Part shown: in pieces, positions 53,655-64,000 of the stretch
Layout of the letters: each line of letters begins with the position of its first letter
Position numbering within the stretch: the first letter of the stretch is position 1
NCBI RefSeq assembly: GCF_018141005.1
Contig: NZ_CP046582.1
Location: 4,526,001 to 4,590,000 of the forward strand
Reading direction: 5' to 3'
Length of the DNA stretch: 64,000 nt
Origin: Erwinia sp. E602
GTDB lineage: Bacteria > Pseudomonadota > Gammaproteobacteria > Enterobacterales > Enterobacteriaceae
Translations under genes and position numbers: made by a program
Notes under the pieces: generated by a model
Database searches by the model: none
Told to the model about the DNA's origin: nothing
What the model saw: only the letters and a program-made list of their open reading frames with translations

Positions 53655-55022
53655 TCAAAGCGCACCGGGCGCGGGACCACCCCGCACGGCCAGCGATGTT
53701 CCCGCGCGCCGCGCGCGTATCAGCCCGGCGCTGTCAAACAGCCAGTAAAGCAGCTTAGCCACCACCACGCAGGCGACAAAAATCACGCAGAAGAACACCA
53801 CCCGCGAGGCAAAGGCATCCAGCCCTTCACGGGCCAGCACGATCATATTGAACACGGCACCAAAGCAGAAGCTTTGCAGGATCGCCGCCTTATAGCGGTT
53901 CTGTTCCCGGCGGCCCTTCTCATACAGCCAGTCAAACCATTTAACGATCAGCCCCACCGACACCGCGCCAAGCGGGATAAACAGCGCACCGCCCATCACC
54001 ACCAGCGAACCAATCAGCGTGGGCGAGATCGCCAGCCCGGAGTGGTTATCCAGCACCTCCCAGGTGAAGTAGTTAGCGCTGTTCAGCACCAGCGACGGCC
54101 GTCCGTGCCACAGCCAGCTGGGAATAAACACGTAGAAGTCACGCACGATCGGGGCCAGGCCCTGGAAGTCGATGCGGTCATAGTTCTGCAGCAGCAGACC
54201 GAGGTTCTCCCACGGTGAGAAGGTATCCCGCGTCAGATAGAGGAAGGTATAGAAGGCTTCCGAACCGTTAACATCAAGGTTATAGCGCTTCAGCGCCAGC
54301 CAGAACATGCCGACCACGCCACCCGCGCCGGCCACGACCAGCATCCACAGGGTTATCCAGCCGCGGATAATGCCGATAAACAGGAACAGCGCAAACGCGA
54401 TGATGATATTGGCGCGCGTGCCGCCGACGATGGCGTAGGTAAGGAAGCCGAACGCCACCGTGCTGACCAGGAACAGCAGCCAGCGGCGGAAATCCTGCTT
54501 CATAAAGTAGACCACCAGCATCGCCGGGATAAAGAAGTAGAAGAAGCGCTTCAGCGCCACGCCGGAGACGTCCGCCGAGAAGATCTGGCTGTAGCTGTGC
54601 AGCTTAAACAGCAGAAAACCGTTGTGGGCAAAGAACACGCTAACGGTGCCCAGCGCCACCAGCGCCAGCAGCAGCCAGCTCAGATGGGCCTCTACGCGGT
54701 TAATGGTAAAAGCCGGGCGCGAGGGCACATGGCTGCGCGCCCGCAGCCGGGTTTTGTAGCTTACGTAGTAAATGGCGTAAAAACACCCTGCGGCCAGCAT
54801 CGCCTGCAGCAGATACTCTGCCGGCACCACCTCAACGTCGAAGCCAAACACCAGCACGCTGGTAAACGGGAAGCCGAAGAAGAAGGTCAGCAGGAACAGC
54901 ATCGAGAACAGCACGTTAAAATTGAAGCGTACCCGGCGAAACTCGCGCCAGGTCAGCGTCAGGATCATACCGCCACACAGCAGGTACACCAGCAGCAGAC
55001 CGGCAAACTGTAACAGCGTCAT
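53655..55022 (-). CDS. wzyE: ECA polymerase WzyE
   Basis: Inner-membrane polymerase that joins ECA repeat units at the periplasmic face. About 455 residues (E. coli 450) with ten or more hydrophobic helices and a large periplasmic loop. The block [18 protein letters not shown] and [20 protein letters not shown] (cut) are typical. The ATG at 55022 ([13 protein letters not shown]) overlaps the wecF stop by 4 nt; an upstream in-frame ATG would lie well inside wecF. Confidence 0.94.
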   Translation of the reverse strand: MTLLQFAGLLLVYLLCGGMILTLTWREFRRVRFNFNVLFSMLFLLTFFFGFPFTSVLVFGFDVEVVPAEYLLQAMLAAGCFYAIYYVSYKTRLRARSHVPSRPAFTINRVEAHLSWLLLALVALGTVSVFFAHNGFLLFKLHSYSQIFSADVSGVALKRFFYFFIPAMLVVYFMKQDFRRWLLFLVSTVAFGFLTYAIVGGTRANIIIAFALFLFIGIIRGWITLWMLVVAGAGGVVGMFWLALKRYNLDVNGSEAFYTFLYLTRDTFSPWENLGLLLQNYDRIDFQGLAPIVRDFYVFIPSWLWHGRPSLVLNSANYFTWEVLDNHSGLAISPTLIGSLVVMGGALFIPLGAVSVGLIVKWFDWLYEKGRREQNRYKAAILQSFCFGAVFNMIVLAREGLDAFASRVVFFCVIFVACVVVAKLLYWLFDSAGLIRARRAGTSLAVRGGPAPGAL

Positions 55023-56095
55023 GCGCCTTCCCCTTCCACCTGCCGCAGCGCCTGCTGCCATCCTGCCAGATAACCCGGCTCGAAAAATGCCACCTGCTTT
55101 AAATCCAGCTGGGTCAGCTGGCGTCGCGCTTCGGCCACCGTGGCGGCATCCAGCGCATCGCCGCTGAACAGCACCGGCACCTGCTGTTCCGTCAGGTCCT
55201 GCCAGAACGGATTACGCCGGTTGAGCACAAAGGGCACGCCCGCCTGCATCAGCAGACACAGGGTGCCAATCCCCTGCTGACGTTCAAAGATGAAGTAACC
55301 CAGCTGGCAGCGGGCGATCAGCGCCATATAGTCGGCAAACGCCAGCTTTTCGGTCAGGATCTGCACCTGACCCGGCGCAAAAAGCGCCCCCGCGGCCTGA
55401 CGCACGCTGGCGATATAGTCCTGATTATTCGACGGATAACCCATCGGCACCACCACCTGTACCTCGCTGCCAAACTGCCGGTGGATCTCCTCCAGCGCCT
55501 GAATATGGCGGTTGCTGGCGTCACCCGAGTTGCCCAGCAGCACGGTCAGCGCGCCGTCAGCGGACTGACTCAGCGGGACATCCTGCGCCAGGCGGGTGGG
55601 GAAATAGAGCAGCGAGGCCGGCACGCGCGGGCAGCGCTGCTGAAAATGGCTGATGTCACCACGGGTGGCAAACACCTGCGCCACGCGCTTTTGCGCCTGC
55701 CGCCGCAGTAGGTAGAACAGCCGGAACTTGAGGGCGGTGGCATCTTCGTACAGGTCCGCTCCCCAGATATGCCAGTAAAACTGGCGGCGTTTCAGCTGGC
55801 CGGTCAGCAATGCCAGCCACAGGCGCGGGTTAAACTGGCCGTGGCAGAAAAAGCGCGTGCTGCGCTGCCGGCGGCCTTCAGCGATCGCCGCCGCAGCTAA
55901 CGCCCCCTTGCTGGCGAACACCCGAACCGCCAGCTGTGGGAAGCGCGAAGCCAGATCGGGCTCTGCGCTCACCACCCAGAACGGGCGCGGGGCGGCCGTC
56001 GGTACCGCATCATGCAGCACCTGATTGAAAAAGCTCAGCACCGTCTGGTTATGGTGCGGTATGTCTGAGCCTAAGAGATGGATTACTGTGGTCAT
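55019..56095 (-). CDS. wecF: Fuc4NAc transferase WecF (ECA lipid III synthesis)
   Basis: Transfers 4-acetamido-4,6-dideoxy-galactose from dTDP-Fuc4NAc to lipid II (GT56 family). The 358 residues (E. coli 359) begin [20 protein letters not shown] and keep [30 protein letters not shown] and [17 protein letters not shown]. It overlaps wzxE and wzyE by 4 nt on each side. Confidence 0.95.
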   Translation of the reverse strand: MTTVIHLLGSDIPHHNQTVLSFFNQVLHDAVPTAAPRPFWVVSAEPDLASRFPQLAVRVFASKGALAAAAIAEGRRQRSTRFFCHGQFNPRLWLALLTGQLKRRQFYWHIWGADLYEDATALKFRLFYLLRRQAQKRVAQVFATRGDISHFQQRCPRVPASLLYFPTRLAQDVPLSQSADGALTVLLGNSGDASNRHIQALEEIHRQFGSEVQVVVPMGYPSNNQDYIASVRQAAGALFAPGQVQILTEKLAFADYMALIARCQLGYFIFERQQGIGTLCLLMQAGVPFVLNRRNPFWQDLTEQQVPVLFSGDALDAATVAEARRQLTQLDLKQVAFFEPGYLAGWQQALRQVEGEGA

Positions 56096-57342
56096 ACGCG
56101 TCTACGGTAAAGTGTAAAAATGCCAGCACAAAGTGCGAAATAAGCGACGTAGGTCGCCAGATACGCCTGAGCCGCGCCTGCTGCACCGTGCAGCGGGATC
56201 AGCCAGCGGGAAAAACCCATCAACAGTACAAACTGGCTGACCTCAGCCAGCAGATAGAAGCGCAGTGACGCTTTGGCAATCACCAGATAGCCAAACACGT
56301 AGCAGCCGACCTTGAGCACGTCCCCGGCCAGCTGCCAGACAAACAGATCGCGCATGGCGGTAAACTGGCTGGAAAACAGCAGCCAGATTGCCACATCGCG
56401 CAGCAGCCAGACGCAGAAGCTGACCGCCGCTACGGCAGGTAACACGAAGCGCAGCGCTTTCAGGACCTCGCGCGCAATCTCCTCTTTATGCTGCAGCCTG
56501 GAGAGTGTCGGCAGCAGCCAGACGGTAAAGGAGGCGGTGATAAACTGCAGATAGGCGTCAGAAATGGTGCTGACCCCCTGCCACAGCCCCACCTGTTCCC
56601 AGCCAGCCTGTGCCGCCAGCTGGTTACGCATCATCATCCACGCCACCGGCAGCGTCACCGAGGTGATCAACGCCATCACAGTGAACTTGCCCAGCTGGCG
56701 GGCGAACGCCGGCTGCCAGGCGGGCAGCAGGTAGCCTAAGGGCAGGCGACCGCGACGCCACAACACGATGATGGCCGGGATCACCAGCAGCGCCGGCACC
56801 AGCGCCAGCCCGATCAGCGCACCGCTGTAGCCGCCCAGCCGGTAGCAGACAAACCAGCCGGCGACGCCGATCAGGCTGCCGCCGATCAGCGCGGCGGCGT
56901 TGCCCGCCGCGTCGCGGAAGCCTTTGACGATCGCCAGCAGCAGGTTGGCCCAGGCGATGCCAAACTGCAGGAACGCCACCGCGCGGATCACCTGCTGGTA
57001 CTCCTCGTGGCCAAACAGCGCGCGACTAACCGGCGCGGCAAACAGCAGAAAAACCAGCGCCAGCAGCAGCGAAAAGCCGAGCACCATCGACGAGGCGGTG
57101 CCGGTCACCGCGCGCAGCTGCGCCGGGTCCTGCTGGTACTCAGCAACGTATTTGGTGACGCCGTTGAAAATCCCCGCGCCCGCCAGCACGCCTAACACGG
57201 TCACCAGCTGACGAAAGTTCCCCGCCTGCCCGACGCCGGCTGGCCCGAAGGCCAGCGCCAGCATTTTTACCACCAGCAGTCCGGCGGCAATTTTTACCAG
57301 CGTGGACGCGGCGGTCCACACCGAAGCTTTTGCCAGTGACAT
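56092..57342 (-). CDS. wzxE: ECA lipid III flippase WzxE
   Basis: Moves undecaprenyl-PP-trisaccharide across the inner membrane. The 416 residues equal E. coli; MATE/Wzx-like with about twelve hydrophobic helices, starting [20 protein letters not shown]. Starts one base after the wecE stop; overlap with wecF is 4 nt. Confidence 0.95.
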   Translation of the reverse strand: MSLAKASVWTAASTLVKIAAGLLVVKMLALAFGPAGVGQAGNFRQLVTVLGVLAGAGIFNGVTKYVAEYQQDPAQLRAVTGTASSMVLGFSLLLALVFLLFAAPVSRALFGHEEYQQVIRAVAFLQFGIAWANLLLAIVKGFRDAAGNAAALIGGSLIGVAGWFVCYRLGGYSGALIGLALVPALLVIPAIIVLWRRGRLPLGYLLPAWQPAFARQLGKFTVMALITSVTLPVAWMMMRNQLAAQAGWEQVGLWQGVSTISDAYLQFITASFTVWLLPTLSRLQHKEEIAREVLKALRFVLPAVAAVSFCVWLLRDVAIWLLFSSQFTAMRDLFVWQLAGDVLKVGCYVFGYLVIAKASLRFYLLAEVSQFVLLMGFSRWLIPLHGAAGAAQAYLATYVAYFALCAGIFTLYRRRV

Positions 57343-57343
57343 A

Positions 57344-58474
57344 TCAGGAGAAGTAGCTCAGCAGAGAGCCGATCACCGTCTTCTGATTATTGTCGGTCAG
57401 GTTGTAAAACAGCGGCAGCCGCAGCAGTCGCTCGCTTTCAACGGTGGTAAAGCGGTCTTCGCCGTGGAAACGACCAAAGCGCTGGCCCGCCGGTGAGCTG
57501 TGCAGCGGGATATAGTGGAACACCGACAGGATCTCCGCCTCTTTCAGCCAGGCAATCAGCGCGCCGCGGTCCTCGCTGTCGCGCAGCCTGAGGTGGAACA
57601 TATGCGCGTTGTGCGCGCAGTCGGCCGGAATATTCGCCAGCGTAATCCGCCCGCTGGCGGCGATCGGCTGCAGCGCATCCGCGTAGTTCTGCCACAGGCG
57701 CAGGCGCTGCTGGTTGATCTGCTCTGCCGCCTCCAGCTGTGCCCACAGGTAAGCCGCCTGCAGGTCGGCCATCAGATAGCTGGATCCGACATCGCGCCAG
57801 GTGTACTTATCCACCTGCCCGCGGAAGAACTGGCTGCGGTTGGTCCCCTTTTCACGGACGATTTCCGCCCGCTCGACCAGCGCCGGATCGTTGATCAGCG
57901 TCGCGCCGCCCTCGCCGCCGGCGGTATAATTCTTGGTTTCATGGAAGCTGAAGCAGCCGATATGGCCAATCGTTCCTAACGCACGCCCCTTATAGGTGGA
58001 CATCACGCCCTGCGCGGCGTCTTCCACCACCCACAGCTGATGTTGCTTCGCCAGCGCCATAATGGTGTCCATCTCGCAGGCCACGCCCGCATAGTGCACC
58101 GGCACGATGGCTTTGGTTTTGTCGGTGATCGCTGCGGCAATCAGCGTTTCATCAATATTCAGCGTATCCGGACGCACGTCGACAAAGACGATAGTCGCGC
58201 CGCGCAGCACAAAGGCGTTGGCGGTGGAGACGAAGGTGTAACTCGGCATAATCACTTCATCGCCGGGCTGAATATCAATCAGGATCGCGGCCATCTCCAG
58301 CGAGGCGGTGCAGGAGGGGGTCAGCAGCACCTTGCGGCAGTGAAAGCGCTGCTCCATCCACTGCTGGCAGCGGCGGGTAAAGCCGCCGTCGCCGCACAGC
58401 TTGCCGCTGCCCATCGCTGACTGCAGGTAGTCCAGTTCGGTTCCCACCACCGGTGGTGCATTAAACGTAATCAT
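57344..58474 (-). CDS. wecE: dTDP-4-amino-4,6-dideoxygalactose transaminase WecE
   Basis: PLP-dependent sugar aminotransferase making dTDP-Fuc4N from dTDP-4-keto-6-deoxyglucose. The ATG at 58474 (MITFNAPPVVG) gives 376 residues, the E. coli length. The PLP lysine is in SFHETKNYTAGGEGG (near 181), with VVEDAAQGV and GDEVIMPSYTFVSTANAF also conserved. Overlaps wecD by 4 nt. Its substrate needs RmlA/RmlB-type enzymes, whose ECA copies (rffH, rffG) are not in this cluster. Confidence 0.96.
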   Translation of the reverse strand: MITFNAPPVVGTELDYLQSAMGSGKLCGDGGFTRRCQQWMEQRFHCRKVLLTPSCTASLEMAAILIDIQPGDEVIMPSYTFVSTANAFVLRGATIVFVDVRPDTLNIDETLIAAAITDKTKAIVPVHYAGVACEMDTIMALAKQHQLWVVEDAAQGVMSTYKGRALGTIGHIGCFSFHETKNYTAGGEGGATLINDPALVERAEIVREKGTNRSQFFRGQVDKYTWRDVGSSYLMADLQAAYLWAQLEAAEQINQQRLRLWQNYADALQPIAASGRITLANIPADCAHNAHMFHLRLRDSEDRGALIAWLKEAEILSVFHYIPLHSSPAGQRFGRFHGEDRFTTVESERLLRLPLFYNLTDNNQKTVIGSLLSYFS

Positions 58475-59166
58475 GATGTTTTCCTGTATAACCAATAGGC
58501 GGTGCGTTCAATCACGCCACCGCAACGAAGGTAGAGCCGTAGCGCGGCCAGGTTGCCCAGCTGCGTTGCAACATGAAGCCGCTCCAGACGCCGCGCGCGG
58601 CTCCAGTCGCTGGCGGCCGCCATCAGCCGCTGGCCAACCCCCAGCCCCTGTGCCGCGGGCAGCACCGCCAGCAGGCCAATCCGCGCCGAGCCGTCGGCCA
58701 GCTCGCGCAGCGAGACAAATCCCTGCATCGCGCCCTGTTGATCCACGGCCAGCAGGCACTGGTGGTCGAAGGTGCCCAGCACCGCCTTCTCCGCCCACTC
58801 GGCGTACAGGCGGCCGCTGTCGCCGGCGGCAAACCACGGCGTACGAAAACGGCTGAAGGAGAAGGCTTCCGCGGCCATCTGGCGCAGCGCGGGGATATGC
58901 TCCGGCCGGGCAATGCGGACGCCCTCCGGGCGGCCGGTAGCGGCAATGCCCAGCACGCAGTCCACTTCGGCTTCCACCAGCTGGAAGCCGAGTGCGTTTA
59001 CCGCATCCAGTTCGACGCTCTGCTGCGCCGGCAGTTTCACCTGGACGAGATCGTAGTCATCCAGCCTCTCGGGCAGCAGCAGAGTCTCCCCCTGCAGCTC
59101 AAGCAGCGCGCTGTTATGATCAAAAAAGGCGTTTTCCCACGCCAGTGGTTTAAGCGTGGCAAACAC
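58471..59166 (-). CDS. wecD: dTDP-Fuc4N acetyltransferase WecD
   Basis: GNAT-family N-acetyltransferase making dTDP-Fuc4NAc. The 231 residues (E. coli 224) begin at a GTG (59166) 5 nt after GGAGGC. Recognisable are LTWENAFF-like LAWENAFFDHNSALL, SRFRTPWFA, GTFDHQCLLAV, the acetyl-CoA site region ARIGLLAVLPAAQGLGVGQRL and the end AYWLYRK. It starts 27 nt after wecC; rffG and rffH, which lie between these two genes in E. coli, are absent. Confidence 0.94.
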   Translation of the reverse strand: MFATLKPLAWENAFFDHNSALLELQGETLLLPERLDDYDLVQVKLPAQQSVELDAVNALGFQLVEAEVDCVLGIAATGRPEGVRIARPEHIPALRQMAAEAFSFSRFRTPWFAAGDSGRLYAEWAEKAVLGTFDHQCLLAVDQQGAMQGFVSLRELADGSARIGLLAVLPAAQGLGVGQRLMAAASDWSRARRLERLHVATQLGNLAALRLYLRCGGVIERTAYWLYRKTS

Positions 59167-59193
59167 AGATTGCCTCCAGAGTGATAAGCGGCA

Positions 59194-60456
59194 TCATCGC
59201 CAGACGCCTTTGGTATCGACAATCCACGGCTGGCGGACAGTTTCTGCTGCCACCGCCTTAAACTGGCGGTGATCGACCAGCATCACCAGCACGTCGGCCT
59301 GCTGCAGCGCCTCGTCCAGCGACAGCAGCGTGGCCTTCTGCGCCAGGCGCGCGGGCAGCTGCTGAATATGCGGCTCTACCACCAGGGTACTGCCCTGATG
59401 CCAGTCCGCAATCATCGCCGCCACCTGCATCGCCGGGCTTTCACGCAGGTCGTCGATATCCGGCTTAAAGGCCAGACCGAAGCAGGCGATTTTCAGCTCG
59501 CTGGCGCGCCGGTCGCTGGCCTGCAGGCACTCTGCCACCTGCTTTTGCACCTGTTCAAGCACCCGGTACGGCTTGCCGTCGTTAACCTCACGGGCGGTAC
59601 GTATCAGTTGCGCCTGTTGCGGGTTTTGCGCCACGATAAACCACGGGTCGACCGCAATACAGTGGCCGCCGACGCCGGGGCCGGGCTGCAGGATATTGAC
59701 GCGCGGATGGCGATTGGCCAGGCGGATCAGCTCCCAGACGTTGATCTGCTGCTCGGCGCAGATCAGCGACAGCTCGTTGGCAAAGGCGATATTGACGTCA
59801 CGGAAGCTGTTCTCGGTGAGCTTGCACATTTCGGCGGTGCGGGCATTGGTCACCACGCACTCCCCTTCGAGGAACAGGTTATACAGGTCGCAGGCGCGCT
59901 GCGAGCTGGCCGCGCTCATACCGCCAATCACCCGGTCGTTCTTAACCAGCTCGACCATTACCTTGCCCGGCAGCACCCGCTCCGGGCAGTAGGCAATGCG
60001 GATATCTGCCGTTTCACCCACCTGCTGTGGGAAGGTCAGATCGGGTCGCTCAGCGGCCAGCAGGGCGGCCATCTGCTCGGTGGCCCCGACCGGCGAGGTG
60101 GATTCCAGAATCACCAGGTCGCCGGCTTTCAGTACCGCGGCAACCGAGCGCGCGGCGGCCTCAACCCAGGCCATATCCGGCTGATGCTGCTCTTTAAACG
60201 GCGTCGGTACCGCAATCAGAAAGGCGTCCGCAGGTTCAGGCACGGTGGTTGCGCGCAGGAAACCGCCTTCTACCGCCGTTTTCACCACCCGATCCAGATC
60301 CGGCTCAACGATATGGATTTCGCCGCGATTGATGGTTTCCACCGCGTGGGCGTTGATATCAACGCCAATCACCTGCTTCTGGCAGGAGGCAAACGCCGCC
60401 GCGGTCGGCAGGCCGATATATCCCAGGCCAATGACTGAAATAGTATTGAAACTCAT
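59194..60456 (-). CDS. wecC: UDP-N-acetyl-D-mannosamine dehydrogenase WecC
   Basis: NAD-dependent oxidation of UDP-ManNAc to UDP-ManNAcA. The 420 residues (E. coli 420) have the Rossmann start [18 protein letters not shown] (about 5-22), the UDP-sugar dehydrogenase central helix [18 protein letters not shown], and the catalytic cysteine region [16 protein letters not shown]. Its ATG overlaps the wecB stop by 4 nt. Confidence 0.97.
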   Translation of the reverse strand: MSFNTISVIGLGYIGLPTAAAFASCQKQVIGVDINAHAVETINRGEIHIVEPDLDRVVKTAVEGGFLRATTVPEPADAFLIAVPTPFKEQHQPDMAWVEAAARSVAAVLKAGDLVILESTSPVGATEQMAALLAAERPDLTFPQQVGETADIRIAYCPERVLPGKVMVELVKNDRVIGGMSAASSQRACDLYNLFLEGECVVTNARTAEMCKLTENSFRDVNIAFANELSLICAEQQINVWELIRLANRHPRVNILQPGPGVGGHCIAVDPWFIVAQNPQQAQLIRTAREVNDGKPYRVLEQVQKQVAECLQASDRRASELKIACFGLAFKPDIDDLRESPAMQVAAMIADWHQGSTLVVEPHIQQLPARLAQKATLLSLDEALQQADVLVMLVDHRQFKAVAAETVRQPWIVDTKGVWR

Positions 60457-61583
60457 AATGTTATCCGGTTATTTTTCAGAACTTCTACGATGCGCTGGCA
60501 GGCCAGTCCGTCACCGTACGGATTGTGGGCATGGCTCATCGTCTGCCACGCCTCGTTGTCGTTTAGCAATCGCGTCACTTCGCTGACAATTTTTTGCTGG
60601 TCGGTTCCCACCAGTCTGACCGTACCGGCGTCGAGTGCCTCCGGCCGCTCGGTGGTATCACGCATCACCAGCACCGGTTTCCCCAGCGACGGTGCCTCTT
60701 CCTGGATACCACCGGAATCGGTCAGGATCAGCCAGGCGCGGTCCATCAGCCAGACAAAGGGCAGATACTCCTGCGGCTCGATCAGTACTATGTTGTCAAT
60801 ACCGCGCAGGATGCGGTTCACCGGTTCGCTGACGTTAGGATTGAGATGTACCGGGTAGACAATCTGCAGCTGTGGGTGCAGACGGGCGATCTCCGCCAGC
60901 GCGTTACAGATGCGCTCAAAGCCGCCGCCGAAGCTTTCGCGACGATGACCGGTCACCAGCAGCATTTTCTTGTCTGCATCAAGGAACGGATAGCGTGCCG
61001 CCATGCTGTTGTGCAGCGCGGCGTCACTCAGAACCCGGTCACGCACCCAGAACAGCGCGTCAATCACCGTGTTGCCGGTGACGAAAATACGCGAAGCCGG
61101 CACGTTCTCCCGCTGCAGGTTCTGTTGTGAGCGCTGCGTCGGCGCAAAGTGATAGCTGGCGAGGTGCCCGGTCAGCGTGCGGTTAGCCTCTTCCGGCCAC
61201 GGCGACCACAGGTCACCGGTACGCAGTCCCGCTTCAACGTGACCGACCGGAATGCGGTGATAAAACGCCGCCAGGCTCGCGGCCAGCGTGGTGGTGGTAT
61301 CGCCGTGCACCAGCACCACGTCGGGAGTAAAGTCGGCAAACACCGTTTTCAGCCCCTCAAGAATGCGGCTGGTGATTTCAGTCAGTTCCTGGCCCGGCCG
61401 CATGATGTTCAGGTCGTAATCCGGTACCAGAGAGAACAGATGCAGCACCTGATCGAGCATTTCACGATGCTGGGCGGTCACGCACAGGCGTGATTCGATC
61501 GAAGCGTCCTGAGCCAGCGCGTGGACCAGAGGTGCCATCTTGATGGCTTCAGGGCGTGTGCCGAAAACTGTTAATACTTTCAC
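60453..61583 (-). CDS. wecB: UDP-GlcNAc 2-epimerase WecB
   Basis: Interconverts UDP-GlcNAc and UDP-ManNAc. The GTG at 61583 (read [18 protein letters not shown]), with AGAGAG 5 nt upstream, gives 376 residues, the E. coli length; the longer upstream frame is rejected. Conserved are [35 protein letters not shown] and [19 protein letters not shown]. Confidence 0.97.
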   Translation of the reverse strand: MKVLTVFGTRPEAIKMAPLVHALAQDASIESRLCVTAQHREMLDQVLHLFSLVPDYDLNIMRPGQELTEITSRILEGLKTVFADFTPDVVLVHGDTTTTLAASLAAFYHRIPVGHVEAGLRTGDLWSPWPEEANRTLTGHLASYHFAPTQRSQQNLQRENVPASRIFVTGNTVIDALFWVRDRVLSDAALHNSMAARYPFLDADKKMLLVTGHRRESFGGGFERICNALAEIARLHPQLQIVYPVHLNPNVSEPVNRILRGIDNIVLIEPQEYLPFVWLMDRAWLILTDSGGIQEEAPSLGKPVLVMRDTTERPEALDAGTVRLVGTDQQKIVSEVTRLLNDNEAWQTMSHAHNPYGDGLACQRIVEVLKNNRITL

Positions 61584-61632
61584 CGTTGCTCTCTCTGTCG
61601 TTCCATTGTTGAACTGCATTCGCCGGGCATCC

Positions 61633-62661
61633 TTAGCCACGGCGCCGTCTGACCAGCGCCGTACCTGCACCGATCAACACCCCTACCGATCCCCACATGA
61701 TCATCAGCAGCAGACGGCGCGGGCTGTCACGCGTCACCGGCTCTTCCGGCGTGCGCAGGTAGCGCCAGGCCTTAAAGGAGGAGACCAGCGTCGGCCCAAC
61801 GTTCAGCGTCGCCAGCATGGCACGGTTTTGATCGTATTCGAGGTCGTAGTCCGGGCCACTGTCGCGCAGGTTTTCCAGCCGCGCCTGCAGCATAGGCCGC
61901 CCCAGCAGGTAGAGCTCAGAGTCCGGCAGCTGCTCAGACGGCGTAGCGGTATGGGCCTGCTCCAGCCCCTGGGTCTGGGCGATTTTCAGCGCCTGCTGGA
62001 CGCTGTTGAGCTGGCGATCGTAAATCGCCTTCGCCACCGCTTCCTGACGCTTAATCTGCGCTTTTAGCTGGATGGTGCGTGCGGCCCAGGCCCCGGATAA
62101 TGCATCATTCAGATGCGCGGTAGCCCGGGCGTTGGCAAAGGCCACGTACTGACGCAGCAGCGTGTTGGCTTCCGCCGAAGTCTCTGCCACCAGTTTCACG
62201 GTGTCGTTGGTTTTTTTGAGGCTGTCCGCCGGCTGATACTGAATACTGGCAATCAGCTTATCCAGCAATACCGCGTCATCCGCCACTTTGCCGACCTGCC
62301 GCTGTTTGTAGTAAGCAGACTGCAGCCAGAAGTCACGCCGGGTATCCCATGCGGAGAGCTGCATGACAAACTCCTGGTAGGCTTCGTCCATCACGTTCGG
62401 CAGCGTGGCGTTAGGATTACCGTTACGCAGGTCCAGATTATTAAGGAACTGCTGCTGTGAGTAGTAGCCGGCGAGGGTATTGACCGTTGGGCGGTCGGTA
62501 ATCGCCGTCGTGCTCCACTGTGGCGTTACCAGCAGCGACCAGACCAGCGCCAGCAGGGCGAACAGCGCACCACCACCGACGATCCACCCTTTACCGCGCC
62601 ACAGCGTGCAGCACAGGCCCCGAATATCCAGTTCGTTATCTGCAGCGTCAGGATAAGTCAT
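61633..62661 (-). CDS. wzzE: ECA polysaccharide chain length protein WzzE
   Basis: Polysaccharide co-polymerase that sets ECA chain length and supports cyclic ECA formation. The 342 residues (E. coli 348) show the Wzz layout: N-terminal helix (about 29-50), a long periplasmic helical domain, and a C-terminal helix (about 315-335) after a Pro-rich part ([15 protein letters not shown]). Between wecA (39 nt) and wecB (49 nt). Confidence 0.95.
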   Translation of the reverse strand: MTYPDAADNELDIRGLCCTLWRGKGWIVGGGALFALLALVWSLLVTPQWSTTAITDRPTVNTLAGYYSQQQFLNNLDLRNGNPNATLPNVMDEAYQEFVMQLSAWDTRRDFWLQSAYYKQRQVGKVADDAVLLDKLIASIQYQPADSLKKTNDTVKLVAETSAEANTLLRQYVAFANARATAHLNDALSGAWAARTIQLKAQIKRQEAVAKAIYDRQLNSVQQALKIAQTQGLEQAHTATPSEQLPDSELYLLGRPMLQARLENLRDSGPDYDLEYDQNRAMLATLNVGPTLVSSFKAWRYLRTPEEPVTRDSPRRLLLMIMWGSVGVLIGAGTALVRRRRG

Positions 62662-62700
62662 GCATCATTTCCTTGTTGTCGAACATCATCGTTCAAAAAG

Positions 62701-63789
62701 TCAGCGGTCGTTCTCGTTATTACGCAGGCGACGCTTCAGGCGTTTAATCATCCGCGCCACGCGCCACGCACGTTTAATACAGTAGCCGTACAACATAAAG
62801 GCCAGTAAAAACAGAACCAGCATTACCCATTCGGGAGTGAAGCTCAGGTACTCACCCAGCACGCCCACCAGCGCCAGCACGGCGGCCGCGAGGGTAATCA
62901 GCACAAAAGCCTGACGCGAGGTGAACCCGGCACGCATAATCAGGTGGTGAATATGCTGGCGATCCGCGGAAAACGGGCTCATGCCCTTACTCAGACGCCG
63001 GTACATGATCGCCACCATGTCCATCAGCGGAATGGCAATCAGCCACAGCGCCGTCACCGGCGTAATCGGGTGGCTCTCTCCCTGGGTGGTCTCCAGCAGG
63101 ATCCAGATAATGGTGAAACCAATCAGCGTGCTGCCGGCATCGCCCATAAACACTTTGTTGTGGCGGCCGAACACGCCGAGGTTCAGTAAAATATAGGGCA
63201 AAATCGCCGCAATCATAGTGAAGCACCACATTGCCAGGCTCAGCTGACCGTCGGACAACAGGATCATGCCCATCGCGAAGAAGGTGACGCAGGACAACCC
63301 GCCCAGCAGGCCATCGATGCCATCGACCATATTGAACGCGTTGATCGCCGCCCAGACGGCAAACAGGGTCAGCACGTAGCCAAACGGGCCGACGATCAGC
63401 TCCCAGGGGCCGAAAATATAGCCAAGGCTGAGCAGATACAGCTTCGCCTTGACCATCATCACCACCGCCACGCCGGCCTGAACCACCGCGCGAATTTTTA
63501 CGCTGATATCGAAGCGGTCATCCAGCGCCCCGACCAGCACCAGCGCGGCGGCGCAGCCCAGATACAGCAGAAAATGGGGGACATAAAAGTCGGTCATCAG
63601 CCAGGCAAAACAGCTGCCGGCAAATACCGAAATACCCCCGACCAGCGGGATGGTTCCCTGGTGGCGTTTGCGGTAGTTAGGCTTGTCCACCAGGCCGATC
63701 TTTATAGCCACCTTGCGGGCAAAAAACAGGAACGCCAGTGAAAATAAAAAAATCAGGGCAAGTTCTGTACTCATATTGAGTAAATTCAC
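62701..63789 (-). CDS. wecA: UDP-GlcNAc:undecaprenyl-phosphate GlcNAc-1-P transferase WecA
   Basis: Starts ECA (and many O-antigens) by making undecaprenyl-PP-GlcNAc at the inner membrane. The 362 residues (E. coli 367) have about eleven helices; the catalytic loops are LDDRFDISVKIRA, NAFNMVDGIDGLLGG, VFMGDAGSTLIGF and the HIHH motif in PFSADRQHIHHL. First gene of the ECA cluster; a terminator upstream separates it from the gene before it, probably rho. Confidence 0.97.
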   Translation of the reverse strand: MNLLNMSTELALIFLFSLAFLFFARKVAIKIGLVDKPNYRKRHQGTIPLVGGISVFAGSCFAWLMTDFYVPHFLLYLGCAAALVLVGALDDRFDISVKIRAVVQAGVAVVMMVKAKLYLLSLGYIFGPWELIVGPFGYVLTLFAVWAAINAFNMVDGIDGLLGGLSCVTFFAMGMILLSDGQLSLAMWCFTMIAAILPYILLNLGVFGRHNKVFMGDAGSTLIGFTIIWILLETTQGESHPITPVTALWLIAIPLMDMVAIMYRRLSKGMSPFSADRQHIHHLIMRAGFTSRQAFVLITLAAAVLALVGVLGEYLSFTPEWVMLVLFLLAFMLYGYCIKRAWRVARMIKRLKRRLRNNENDR

Positions 63790-63969
63790 ATTAACCAGCT
63801 CTCAGCTAAGAATTAGCGCAATGTTATAAGCAATTTTGGTGCCATAATCATTAGTGTAATTCAGATTTTATTGGTCAGGCCCCGCACAAGCAACGTATCA
63901 GACACGTTAATTTGCACGAACTTGCAGGTGCACTCCCGCGTGTAAAACAGCGTATAGAGCAGAAACGAA

Positions 63970-63995
63970 AAACGCCACGACTATGCGTGGCGTTT
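63970..63995 (-). terminator. Terminator of the gene upstream of wecA
   Basis: Perfect stem AAACGCCACG / CGTGGCGTTT with a 6-nt loop, followed on the minus strand by TTTTT. In E. coli the upstream gene is rho; here that gene lies outside the window. Confidence 0.85.
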
Positions 63996-64000
63996 CCCGA

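Overview
This 64 kb window comes from a gammaproteobacterium of the order Enterobacterales. Nearly every gene is a close homologue of an Escherichia coli K-12 gene, in almost the same order as the E. coli 85-87 minute region (rrnA to wecA). The high GC content, the compactness and the set of missing E. coli genes fit Erwiniaceae (Erwinia or Pantoea type); that placement is inference, made without a search. No transposase, integrase, CRISPR array or intact prophage is visible. I found no convincing undescribed multi-gene system; what is unusual lies in small non-coding or accessory intervals.

Layout. 1-3531: an rRNA operon on the minus strand (16S, tRNA-Ile, tRNA-Ala, 5' part of 23S) with P1 and P2 promoters. 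3593-7560: hemG, trkH, yigZ, pepQ (minus). 7747-11107: fadBA (plus) behind a FadR operator. 11164-21411: fre and ubiD; divergent rfaH; tatD, tatCBA; ubiE-ubiJ-ubiB; rmuC. 21784-27864: udp, dlhH, divergent metE/metR, a yehS-like DUF1456 gene. 28315-37072: glpT, yigL, pldB, rhtB, recQ, pldA, yigI, rarD. 37200-46822: corA with a structured leader, uvrD, yigB, xerC, yigA, dapF, lptM, cyaA. 47124-51212: hemCDXY (plus). 51213-52095: an 883-bp stretch without a credible gene. 52096-52705: a tRNA operon transcribed argX-hisR-leuT-proM-proM. 52886-63789: the enterobacterial common antigen (ECA) cluster, transcribed wecA to wecG.

How the genes work together. hemG and hemCDXY belong to heme synthesis. 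fadBA carries out beta-oxidation. ubiD, ubiB, ubiJ and ubiE belong to ubiquinone synthesis. tatABC exports folded proteins. metE/metR make methionine. xerC and uvrD act on DNA. The wec genes build ECA from undecaprenyl-P-P-GlcNAc to the polymer.

Departures from the E. coli arrangement: no cyaY between lptM and cyaA; no rffG/rffH between wecC and wecD; no rhtC, bioP (yigM), yigF/yigG, yifK or aslAB; yehS and glpT at the bioP position; a second proM; a hexamer array (GCGGTT)n after hemY; a graded heptamer array between rmuC and udp; paired hairpin repeats downstream of the tRNA operon; and a candidate leader peptide overlapping corA.
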